DNA from: Chara braunii
Lineage: Eukaryota > Streptophyta > Charophyceae > Charales > Characeae
NCBI GenBank assembly: GCA_003427395.1
Contig: BFEA01000380.1
Span: forward strand, 246,563-291,319
Direction of reading: 5' to 3'
Length of the DNA: 44,757 bases
A model generated the notes under the pieces. That model was not told the DNA's origin. It did no database searches and saw nothing but the letters and a program-made list of their open reading frames with translations. Of this stretch, positions 1 through 8,872 are shown in pieces; position 1 is the first letter of the stretch, and each line of letters opens with the position of its first letter. The translations under genes were made by a program, and so were the position numbers.

Positions 1-27
1 TGTGTGTGTGTGTGTGTGTGTGTGTGT
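1..27. repeat. (TG)n microsatellite at window start
   Basis: A pure TG run continues off the left edge of the window. It borders repeat X copy A exactly as a TG-rich tract borders X copy B at 12151, so X is found next to TG microsatellites on this side in both copies. Confidence 0.95.
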
Positions 28-1560
28 AGTAGTGGGTGTGTATAGAACACGGCTATTCCTTATTTTATGGAATACAAATCTATGCATAAGTCAATTAACA
101 CAGCGACAAGTTAGTACCATGCAAACATACAAAGAGTAGGTGGTTTCCCACCGGATTCGAGGTGGATGCCGTTAGAATTTAGTATGGTAATCAGCGCGGG
201 AGCTGTATAGATATTAGGCCGAGGTTAGAGATGGCTGAACAAGTCAGCCATACGGTGGTGCACGCCCTGAAGCGCGCTTTTCGCCGCTTAGCACCGTAGC
301 AGTTCATCAGAGGGTCAACCTCTGGCTACCGTTAGTACTGATTAGTAGCATCATAAGACAGCATAGACATATGGTAATCAGCATAAGACTTACCTATAGC
401 TGGAAGGCTTGAGACGCCGATGCATCCTCCGCGGTAGCCATCACTTTTCTGAAGTTGTTGTCTAGCCGCGACTCCCTTCTACCAGTGCTCGTGCAGCAGA
501 CAGTCGAGCGTGTGTGAGGATAAGCTCACGCTAGGCTGTCGTATGTCTGTATGCACACGAGTTAGTGTTCGTGCTTCATAGGTAGGAGGAGGGGGGATGA
601 CGATGAAGTGGCAGTTTGTGTGATTTGCTATGCATAGCGAAGGCAGATGGGCAGCAGTAGTTCGCACAGTAGTAGCGTTGTGGCTACATTCATTTGCCGT
701 ATGGCTGTGCTCAGTTGTGGGCGCCATGGCTTTGTATACTAGTTGTAGCTCGCTTAGTCGTGCCATAGTCTGTGTAATGGTAGGGGGTAGGGGGATTCGC
801 GCAGATGTGGTATCAGGGGTATACTTCATAGGTGGGTTGAAGGTGGTAACGCTGTGTGTAGGGGGTTTGTATAGCAGTTTGCTTTTTTTTCGTAGGTGGG
901 TGTTGGGTATGGTATCTTGCTTATTCAGTCTGCAGGTCTTGCCTCGTCCGTGTTGTGCTGTCGTATATGCTTTGTCTGTGTTGGGTATGTTCTGAGGTAG
1001 CTTGCGGCCGTACACGTTTCTTTTTGCTGCTTTTTGTCTTTTGTGTGTCGTCGTAGCGTTTGACTATGGCGTTTTGCGATGCTGCTCATTTGCTTTTCTA
1101 GGCATTGGCGTTCTTCTGGGTCTTTGCTTGTCGTTTTTGCGTCTTATTACTCGGGGGATCTCTTGTCGTATATGAACCGCCCGTGTTTTAGTCAGGCCGT
1201 CACATTTGTGTTGTTTTGGTTTTTCTAGAGGGTTGTGGTGCTACGTTTTTTAGTTTTTTAGTTTTTAATTTTTGGCTCCCATAACTGTACTGGTGTATAT
1301 GAGGTACTGTGTATTTATATCGTTGTAGTTAGTGGTGTTTGCGGACGGTTTGGTTATTGGTAGGGTTGTAGCGGTTGCGTTTATGGTACAAGATGAAGAT
1401 TATAGCGTGCTGAAATTATTATTATTTATAATTTTTTATTTAACTATGTATATTTATATATATATATTTTACAATCTATATTTTTGCTTATTGTTTAATT
1501 ATTATTATCATTATTATTATTATTATTATTTTTAATTTTTATAAAAAGTTTGATTCTTAC
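27..1560. repeat. Dispersed repeat X, copy A
   Basis: This stretch aligns over its whole length with X copy B (12152-13690 continued at 22824-23362 and 24094 onward). Shared blocks include the start (AGTAGTGGGTGTGTATAG), the central GT-rich part and the end (TTTTACAATCTATATTTTTG). Divergence is a few percent. Copy A lacks the three insertions seen in copy B, so it serves as the empty-site reference for them. The plus strand is GT-rich and the minus strand has a long open frame (479-1015). Differences between copies look mostly non-synonymous in that frame, so coding is doubtful. The class of X is not recognised. Confidence 0.8.
394..1015 (-). CDS. Possible spliced gene fragment in repeat X (doubtful)
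   Basis: The minus strand has an open frame of about 178 codons (1015 to 479) encoding a Pro/Thr/His-rich product with no domain I recognise. Just downstream, in another frame, is a short stretch reading RLDNNFRKVMATAEDASASQAFQ that ends at a good 5' splice-site sequence (TAG|GTAAGT, about 393). Copy B has the same stretch and a GTAAGT (12516). The diverged copy near 25790-25860 reads RLNLARELATIEETSSSQAF before GTATGT. That protein-level similarity hints at an old exon. Against it, changes between copies A and B across the 178-codon frame are mostly amino-acid changing, the frame depends on a non-ATG start, and no introns can be confirmed. It is most likely a decayed coding segment or a chance frame. 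Confidence 0.22.
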
Positions 1561-1800
1561 CTAAGTAGCAAATCCGGATATCCGGCACACCAATTTTATC
1601 CGAAAATTTCAATCAGGATGAAATTTCCGGATTGATTCCAGATATGGAAAATCCGGCCGTGCGCAAAATATTTTTTTTTTACCGACAAAAAAAAAAATTC
1701 AAAAAAATCTGGAAAACAAATATGTTGTTCATATCAATGATATGAACAACTTTTGGCTTAGGGTCATCCTTGGTTACTCAACAGATATCACGATAAAAAA
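1561..1800. mobile_element. MITE with ATCCGG-type arms (copy 1 of core family)
   Basis: A GC-rich head with repeated ATCCGG words (about 1570-1665) is followed by an A-run and a core reading AAAAAAATCTGGAAAACA then ATATGTTG. The same core recurs at 6170, 23470 and 35670. Further on is GGCTTAGGGTCAT, the counterpart of the TTTGCCTNAGNGTCACAT block in the other copies. A perfect hairpin, GTTGTTCATATCA / TGATATGAACAAC, lies at 1724-1751. The right boundary and target duplication were not found. Confidence 0.5.
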
Positions 1801-1831
1801 TAAGACAGAACAAAAAAATAATATTTAGATA

Positions 1832-2318
1832 AAAAATTATAGAATGAATTAAGCATCCTCCCTCTAAACCCCTTTATTCCCTATTTTATCCCCTCTGAAC
1901 CCTTCCAGGCCCTATCAAGCTTTTCATGAAATAGGAACGTAGTTCTATTGTATTTTGCATGCGCAATATCACTTTTTTTAGGCCTTTTTTTTAATCATCA
2001 TAAAAAATATAGATAGTTAGAGGGGGAATGCTTAATTCATTCTATAATTTTTTTAAAAATATATATAGTTATATGAGATAATAATAAATTAGAGAAAAAA
2101 ATATAGATAGTTAGAGGGGCGATAAAAATTAAAAATAATAATAATAATTTTTTATTGTTATTATTATCATTATTTATTTTTTTAATTTATTATTATTATT
2201 TTTAATTTTTATTGCCCTTCTAACTATCTATATTTTTTACTCTAATTTATTATTATTTAATATAACTATCTATATATTTTTTTAAATTATAGAATGAATT
2301 AAGCATCCCCCCTCTATA
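1832..2318. repeat. Nested inverted repeats sharing one 33-bp arm
   Basis: The arm AAATTATAGAATGAATTAAG + CATCCTCCCTCTA occurs forward at about 1832, inverted at 2019-2052 and forward again at 2283-2316. The 2019-2318 interval is a nearly complete foldback. Beyond the outer arm it also pairs ATAATAAATTAGAG with CTCTAATTTATTATTA and AACTATCTATATTTTT with its complement, around an AT-rich centre near 2165. This fits a TA-rich foldback MITE plus a second, partial copy on its left. No target duplication is certain. Confidence 0.55.
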
Positions 2319-3534
2319 AGCTTTTAATTAAACATGGATAGGCTCTCTACTGGTTTTAATAATACTAAAAACGCAAGTAAGACACTTTACGAACGGTTTA
2401 CCATAGTATAGTATACCAGAATCCCTCTAGTTATCACTTGCCCAAATAACTAGCAATAAGATCTGACTCCAATAATTGGATCTGCGTAAAATTCATACGA
2501 CACGACCCTAAAAACAGCTACGCTTCTCTTTCGGTCCCTTGGTTACCGCGTAATGTTGAAACAAAAGGATTACGCGTGGGCTATGAACCAGCGACTCACA
2601 CGATGCTACACTACTAATCGACAGATATTGATGACGAACTCTCTCCATATCCCTGGTACCTAAGATAATCGATGAGGTTCACCATCGATAACCCGCCAGG
2701 CGCAGACCACTTCGATCACACTAGACGCAAAAATCGTTCGTAAGTCAAATGCATATGCTATCCTTAGATTCAGGTTTCCAGGATAAACAAAAGACATAGA
2801 GTCAAACATTTGTCTTCTTTAAACAACATAACTAACACACACAAAGATTTTCGCACACGCCCGTGATGGCGTTGAATCGGTCACCTGGCTGCTATACCAC
2901 GTTGATAAGCATATATCCTCCAATCGACTTGCTTCTTCTGAGATCTGAATAACATCACACAACAAGCATCTGCCTTTATCAGTTTTTCGGTTTTCGTTTA
3001 CGGTCGATTCGCATAAAATTATGATTTGACACGTATACGTGGTTTTCGGATCATAAAGATACATAATGCAAGAATGTTAGACTACGCATAAGCATAACTA
3101 ATGTCCTCATGGATTCGATATAGTAATTAATCTATCAATGGACAAGCGATATCCGAATACCAAAAATGACAAAAAATTATGATTGTTGAAAATTAGAGTC
3201 AAGCAAAACGACTTTACATTAACTATAACCATCACATCTGCTTCACTTTACTACATCTACTACGTTCGATTCACATTAATTAATGATGAAACACATACGG
3301 GACGGACTGCGTGAATACGGACAAAAACCAAGAAAGGAATTCCCCAGGCCCGGTTGCTTCTGCAGGTTTCCTTTGCATTTCTCTACTTCTTTTCTTTTTT
3401 TGTCTCGCCTAGATTTATTTGGTAGGTCTGGAGTGAACTCGGATCTTTTCGTACCAACTTTTCTCCTTGATTTTGTCGTCTCCACGGATCCACTTTGATT
3501 TCTGCAATTTTTTACCTGGTTTTATTCGGTAGGT
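2319..3534. other. Unassigned, no supported gene
   Basis: Only short frames are present, none with a recognisable motif. One 7-bp inverted repeat (GCGTAAT / ATTACGC, about 2547-2577) was seen. There are no repeats shared with the rest of the window. Confidence 0.5.
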
Positions 3535-3835
3535 ATGGAGCGAACCTGGAATTCTTTCGAAGCATCTTTTTCGCAGTTTTTTCGCAAATTTCTCTTCGAG
3601 CTTGTCATTCCCACAGAGACGCTAGTGGGCAGCTACCGAAGCATCTTGTTCACAATCGTTTTGCAAATTTCTCTTCGGAAATTTCTTTGGAAGCATATTT
3701 TTCGCAATCTTTTTGCAAATTCCTCTTCGCAAATTTCTTTTCGCAAATTTCTGTTCGAGGTTTTGACAATCTTTTTCGCAATTTTTTCACAAATTTCTCT
3801 TCGAGGTTTTGGCATCACAAAAATACGAGTATAAG
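3535..3835. repeat. Minisatellite of TTCGCAAATTTCTCTTCG words
   Basis: A degenerate unit of about 20 bases built on TTTTTCGCAAATTTCTCTTCG recurs roughly ten times, with higher-order pieces such as GAAGCATCTTTTTCGCA and GAGGTTTTGAC repeated too. The open frames across it are a by-product of the periodicity. Confidence 0.7.
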
Positions 3836-4801
3836 TAGATAGATAGCTGATGCCTGAAAACATCTCGAAACCCCTGATAAGATCGCTAACGAGCAGCTTC
3901 CGAAACTAGTCGGGGATGCCAGCTACCTCTACTTCGAAAACTCTTATCTTATGGGAAACGGAGATACCATAGCCAAGACTATGACACACGTCCCATCTTT
4001 TCGATTTTTTAATCTTGAGATTGCTTTTTCACTACTGCGTTTAGCATGGTTATGTGTCTGCAGCATTGATGATCACACAGACCCCTGCCCTCTATCATCA
4101 ACACACACAAAGACGCTGGAGCACACTGCGCGGTTGCTTCGGGAATATCGAAGGTACCTATGATTGAACGTGCACGAATACAGCCACTGACTACTATGTA
4201 GCACACACCAGTTCCTTTGTATTAACTAAAGACTCCCTGCCTACTAATAAAATATCTAATTGCTATACTCATGTATGCAAAAACTAATAAGAGAAGCCAC
4301 GCGCCCAAAGTATGTTGGGCGATACGCATCCATGATTGACTCAAATACACCTTGCTCCCTCCTCTTTAATATACGCATGATCACTGAACCGCTTGTGCGT
4401 ACCAATGATACCCGCCTAGCTGCTATTCTAAACAAGTAGGTTATGATCACCAGACATTAGCGTATTAATCACTGATAAAAAAACCTGACAAGCGCAGGCC
4501 TAGGCAACCGCAATAAACATAAAAAGGTTCTCCAATCCAAATCAGGATTGGTTTGAGCAGATGAAAATTCATGCTTGCTTTAGAAAAATATGTGAACAAA
4601 AAATCACGAAATATAAAGGTAACTATCCCCAGGCATCCGGACGTCATGATACAGTGGTCATTAGGGGTTACCTGATTTTAGCAAACTCATCTCAAGGATG
4701 AGAAAAATCATCATTAACACCCTAAATCGAAAAAAAAATCGATACCGTAATGCGCTATGCATCACCTAAGAAAAACATGCATACAAGTGTAGTAGCATAA
4801 A
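3836..4801. other. Unassigned, no supported gene
   Basis: Short frames only. The base composition becomes A-rich towards the reverse-transcriptase remnant that follows, so part of this could be a decayed upstream segment of that element, but I see no motif that proves it. Confidence 0.4.
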
Positions 4802-5438
4802 TTGTCAAAAAAAATGACTGAATACGAATATACATTTATGAGAAAAGTCAACCAAAAAAACAACGCACATCTGGCACACCTGTTCCAACACGTCTTTAGG
4901 TACTTCGATGACTTCCATATAATAAATAACCCAAGAATAAAAGAGTTCATTAACCCCAACATAACAAGCACACGAAGCCGCTACTACCTATACCCACTCA
5001 ACCTGATCACACTCAATGAACAAACATCAGAAAAAAACAATAATAAACGAAACGACAATCGAGACGAGAGCAAACTTCTTGAACACTATCATACAAATCA
5101 CAGATATACAAACCGGGAAATACAAAACTAAGAAATATGATAAAAGAAGAGAATTGAACTTCCCTATCACATGATTCATCCAAGCTGACTCTAACAGGCC
5201 TATGCAACAATCCCTGAACCTACTAATCCCTCAAATAATAACCATAATGACAATCGAATCAGAATATGAACACGCCGCCTACGAAATCAACCAAATCATC
5301 AAGACGCTGAGAAGCAATGAATTCAATGAATACAGACTCCGATGAATCATATATAAAATACTCCAAAATCCCTTGGAGTACCAACCCTTCTACTGCGACC
5401 CAATAAAAGTACTTCAAATCTTGCAAAAGAATAAATAA
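4802..5438 (+). pseudogene. Reverse transcriptase remnant (YFDD motif), frameshifted
   Basis: The catalytic motif C region reads FRYFDDFHIINNPRIKEF at about 4886-4945 and is followed by a YPLNLITLN segment. This is the order seen in the retroelement RT group with RYIDD..NNP..IYP.EL. The frame then shifts (frame 2 to frame 3, between about 5040 and 5100) and continues with TGKYKTKKYDKRRELNFPIT and SNRP, the typical YDKR-x-x-FNFPI thumb region of the same group. Frame 3 is open to the TAA at 5436 except for two TGA codons (5172, 5343). The N-terminal RT motifs are absent, so this is a 3' fragment. There are no TGG codons in it, and the TGA codons may stand where Trp once was. It is related to Penelope-like or similar RTs; the family assignment is uncertain. 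Confidence 0.6.
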
Positions 5439-5499
5439 ATCCAAGATGCTGTGTGTATAAGCCAAAAAAAACTTTGGCTCGGTTCGGATGGAGGACGTA

Positions 5500-5560
5500 C
5501 CCCGGCTGGGGGTAGGTCCAACATCAAGAACATACCTACCCTTCAGGACCTCCATTACGA
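5500..5560. repeat. Short GC-rich hairpin before the CA tract
   Basis: CTGGGGGTAGGT (about 5507-5518) pairs with ACCTACCCTTCAG, nested inside GGAGG / CCTCC. It resembles the GC-rich arms of the MITEs in this window, but no core follows. Confidence 0.4.
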
Positions 5561-5574
5561 GGGAATGGGGAGGG

Positions 5575-5587
5575 ACACACACACACA

Positions 5588-5630
<43 letters not shown>

Positions 5631-5645
5631 ACACACACACACACA
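5575..5645. repeat. (CA)n microsatellite
   Basis: A CA run with few interruptions. It borders the inverted end of repeat X that follows. Confidence 0.95.
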
Positions 5646-5761
5646 TTTAAACCTTAGAACAATAACCCTTCTAATAGAAACAAAAGACTAAAAAACCATA
5701 ATCCTAAATAAATAAGATTACAAATAAAAAATAAAAAAATAATAAGATTTTTTTTTTTTAA

Positions 5762-5809
<48 letters not shown>

Positions 5810-6006
5810 TAATAAATAAAATAAAATAAAATAATAACAAAAAATGATAATAATAAAATAATTTTACTATTATTATTTTTGGTTATTATTTTATTTTATT
5901 TTATTTATTTTATTATTATTATTATTGATTTATTTATTTAGTTTAAATAAAAAATTATCTTATTATTTTTTAAATTTTTACTTGTAATCTTATTTATTTA
6001 GGCCCT
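5646..6006 (-). repeat. End of repeat X, inverted, within a large palindrome
   Basis: 5646-5750 is the reverse complement of the last part of X copy B (about 24350-24450), including the block written CTTCTAATAGAAACAAA here and CTATTAGAAGGG there. The stretch from about 5697 to 6006 is itself a long AT-rich inverted repeat (AATCCTAAATAAATAAGATT on the left, CTTATTTATTTAGG on the right) centred near 5860. Only the end of X is present, so this is a fragment. Confidence 0.65.
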
Positions 6007-6271
6007 GTACATAATGACGAAACACCCCTAAAAAAAATCAAAAAAAATAATAATAAAAAGAATGAGGGTATAGACATTTTCGCTAGGCTACCAGCCGGGC
6101 CGCTCGGGTCCCGGTGGCCAGCCCGTGCAAGGACCAGGGAAGGTCCCAGAAAAAAAAAAAAAAAAAAAAAAAATTGAAAAAATCCGAAAACAAACTATGT
6201 TATGCAGAAAAATAAACTGATCAACGTTTGCCTCAGGGTCACATCAAAATTCTGCATGAAATTTAGAAACA

Positions 6272-6309
<38 letters not shown>

Positions 6310-6506
6310 AGAGGACAACAAACGTGACAAACTGTTTCGTCGGAGTTATATATATATATATATATATATATATTTTTGGCCTGGCTGGGCAAGTGACCCT
6401 GGGCCACTCTGGTAGCCTAGCATTTTTGTGCTCTACACCCCCATATTTTTTATTTTATTTTTTGGGTTTTTTTATATTTTTAAAAAATAAAAATCATCAC
6501 AACGGG
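6007..6506. mobile_element. MITE with GCTAGGCTACCAG arms (core family)
   Basis: Long imperfect terminal inverted repeats are visible: GCTAGGCTACCAG at about 6082-6094 is repeated inverted at about 6409-6421, with flanking GGGTATAGAC / GTGTAGAGC pieces. Between them lie a poly-A run, the core TCCGAAAACAAACTATGTTA and then GTTTGCCTCAGGGTCACATC, matching the other core copies. Two AT microsatellites (6275-6304, 6348-6373) are embedded. A target duplication was not resolved. Confidence 0.6.
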
Positions 6507-6536
6507 GGAAAAAAAACAAAATAAAAAAATAAAAAT

Positions 6537-6675
6537 TGATTGATTGATTGATTGATTGATTGTCCATTGATTGTCTATTGATTGATTAATTGATTGATTA
6601 ATTGATTGATTGAATGCTTGAGTGCTTGATTGATTCATTGATTGACTGAATGCTTGATTGATTGATCGATTGATT
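6537..6675. repeat. (TTGA)n tetranucleotide repeat
   Basis: Runs of GATT with scattered substitutions. The same repeat occurs inverted at 25291-25431 next to another MITE-like GC-rich segment. Confidence 0.95.
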
Positions 6676-6779
6676 GATTTAAAAAAAAAAAAAAAACTCG
6701 TAGATAGGCGCGCAACTATGCTAGAGCGCGCGCTCCCTATCTCTCTCTGTCTGTCTCTCAGCGCGCACGGGCGCACACG

Positions 6780-6811
6780 CGAGAGAGAGAGAGGGAGAGA
6801 GAGAGAGAGAN

Positions 6812-6890
<79 letters not shown>

Positions 6891-6898
6891 GGAGAGGG
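6780..6898. repeat. (GA)n microsatellite, insertion site of the retroelement
   Basis: A GA run with one ambiguous base (6811). It directly abuts the left pseudo-LTR of the Penelope-like element, and the right end abuts another GA run at 12025. This agrees with the known microsatellite preference of N-terminal-endonuclease PLEs. Confidence 0.9.
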
Positions 6899-7280
6899 AG
6901 GCTCCAGATTGGGAAAGGTACCGGGACATAGTCTAGGGGCTTCTTAGTTGCGACGACAACCGATAAAAAGGTTGACCGCCGCCATTTTACCAAGGAGGAG
7001 CCGCCCCCTGATGATGTCGGTCCTGGCACCGGCTGAAACGTACGTAGGGGAATGCCAGTACCGTCAGTATCAAGGTTGAGGGTTGTGCGTGAGCGATTGA
7101 TTTGTCGGCGATGTCAGAGGGATGCTGGCGGCATTGTGCTTGAATTTTTTCAATTTTAAGTATCGTATTTTGGCACTCTTTGGGTTTCTGGCCAGGATCT
7201 CGTGTGTCTGTGCTTTGCATGAGATGTCGAACGTTTCTTGGCTACAACAACTCTAAGTGCGCTGGCTCTCTTGTTCCAAC
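6899..7280 (+). repeat. Left pseudo-LTR of the Penelope-like element
   Basis: About 380 bases repeated directly at 11644-12024 with some 15 differences counted by eye. Its first 36 bases encode the last residues of the RT ORF (WERYRDIV and a stop). It is therefore the 3' end of another copy placed upstream, which is how PLE pseudo-LTRs arise from tandem, 5'-truncated insertion. It probably supplies the promoter for the full-length unit downstream. Confidence 0.88.
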
Positions 7281-7455
7281 TGAACAAGGACGCTGTAACC
7301 TGCCGAGGGAGGTACTCGTGAGTGGTGACAGCAAAGCTAGGCGTAGAAGTTGATGAAGTAGAGAGTATTGGTCACACCGAAGAAAAAGGGATTGCGCTGA
7401 CTTATGAGAGACTCCGGGGGAACGACTTCGATCGTGCGCTGTTCGAAGGAGTGGA

Positions 7456-8865
7456 ATGGACCCGAACGGGTCAGGGAACAACGACAGTAATCAAGGACCA
7501 GGAGGACAATGGAACGGAGGAGGACTAGGGTGGAACGGTGGAGGAGGAGGAAACGGCGGACCGCCACCCGGGTGGGGAAACAATGGCGGCTCGAATGGCG
7601 GAGGCAACGGGTGGGGAGGTGGATGGAACTCTGGACCACCTGGAGGTTGAAATAATTATGGGGGAGGATGGAATAATAACAGCGGAGGATGGAATTCCGG
7701 GGGAGGAAATGGTTGGGGAAATGGGCCACGACGACCTGTTCGATGCTATAATTGTGGCCAATTCGGACACTACTCGTGGGATTGTCCGATGCCGCGCCAA
7801 GGAGGGTACTCCTATCAAGGAGGGTTCCCGCAACAAGGAGGAGGAAACAGTGCGCCGGGAGGAGGAGGGGGTGGAGGAGTCTCGAACAACGGAGGGAGCG
7901 AAGGAGGAAGTCACAACTTGGGAGGAAGCGGCCAGGCGGGTGAAGCTAGCTCTATGCCGGTTGTGAAGTTAGGTAGGGAGCTTGAGGAGTCGTTAGGTGC
8001 TATGGCGTCGTTCTTTAAATTATCATTGGAGGATAGGGCTAAAGCGGAAGCAACGCAAAAGAAGGAAGAAGAGAATAAGATGAAAATTGAAAGGGAAATG
8101 TCGGAGAAGGAGGAAGCGAAGAAATTAGCCTTGGAGAAAAAGGCCGACGAGGACAAGAAGGGAGCGGATCGTGTTTGGGAAATTTGAAAGATGTTCGGCG
8201 AGCAACGGGTGTTCTTACGGAAGGAGGTGAAAAAAGTTGTCAACGAGGAACTTATTGAAATGGTCAAAATGGAAGGGAAGAAAGTGATCGGCGAAGAAGA
8301 ATGGGTGGAATGGGACGAAGGAGAGGAACCGGAAGAGGATGAAGTAGCAGAGGAGGATCTCGGCGGTCGAAGAAGAAAGAGGGCCCCTCCACAAGGAGGG
8401 GGAGCGGAAGTCAGCCCACCGGTTGAGACTCCGCCGAAAGCAGCACGTGGGAATTGCTCTCGGCAGCCAGTTTTCCCGCTGGCCTCACGAGTTGAGCCTG
8501 ATAGGAGAGGAAGAGGGCGACCAAAGAAGAAGGATGCTCCATCGCTCATTGTCGACCCATGGAATGGTGCACCATGTTCTGCCGACTCCGACAACAAAAC
8601 AAGTTTTAAAGTGGCTATGGTTAAGTTCCTGGGAAGGAAGGTGTGTTCTGATCTTAAGGAAATGTGCAAGAAGGAGGGTATTAGTTGGCGAGGTAAGAAA
8701 GATGAAGCAGTCGAAGAACTGGCTGAGCTGCGAATTATGCAAAGCATCTTTGAAACTCAAGTGCCGTGTTCAGGGGGTAGAGGACTCCAGGTAAGTGCGC
8801 CCGCGGGTAGGGCTAATAATAACGGAGTTGTCGACCCAGAGGAATGGGGAGGGGGGGTTGAGTAA
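7456..8865 (+). pseudogene. PLE ORF1: zinc knuckle, AT-hook, SAP-like protein
   Basis: The frame starts at ATG 7456 and stays open to TAA 8863 except for two TGA codons (7648-7650, 8185-8187), about 469 codons. The order is as follows. First comes a Gly/Trp/Asn-rich N-terminus with GGW repeats. A CCHC zinc knuckle, CX2CX4HX4C, lies at 7744-7785 (CYNCGQFGHYSWDC). A second Gly-rich stretch follows, then a Lys/Glu coiled-coil-like region (about 8030-8160) and an acidic patch (8300-8360). An AT-hook reading RRGRGRPKKK lies near 8501-8530. Last is a SAP-like helix-turn-helix, SDLKEMCKKEGISWRGKKDE, near 8646-8705. All are nucleic-acid-binding modules, which suggests a Gag-like RNA/DNA chaperone role. 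The first TGA falls where the GGW repeat predicts Trp. The frame ends next to a 7-G run, just before ORF2 in frame +2. Confidence 0.72.
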
Positions 8866-8872
8866 TGATTGA

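Noticed and set aside
6480-7029. Ser/Leu- and Arg/Glu-repeat frames
   Set aside because: Translations of the GA and TTGA microsatellites.
8485-8760. Frames antisense to or overlapping ORF1 and ORF2
   Set aside because: Shadows of the PLE coding frames, which contain the recognisable domains.
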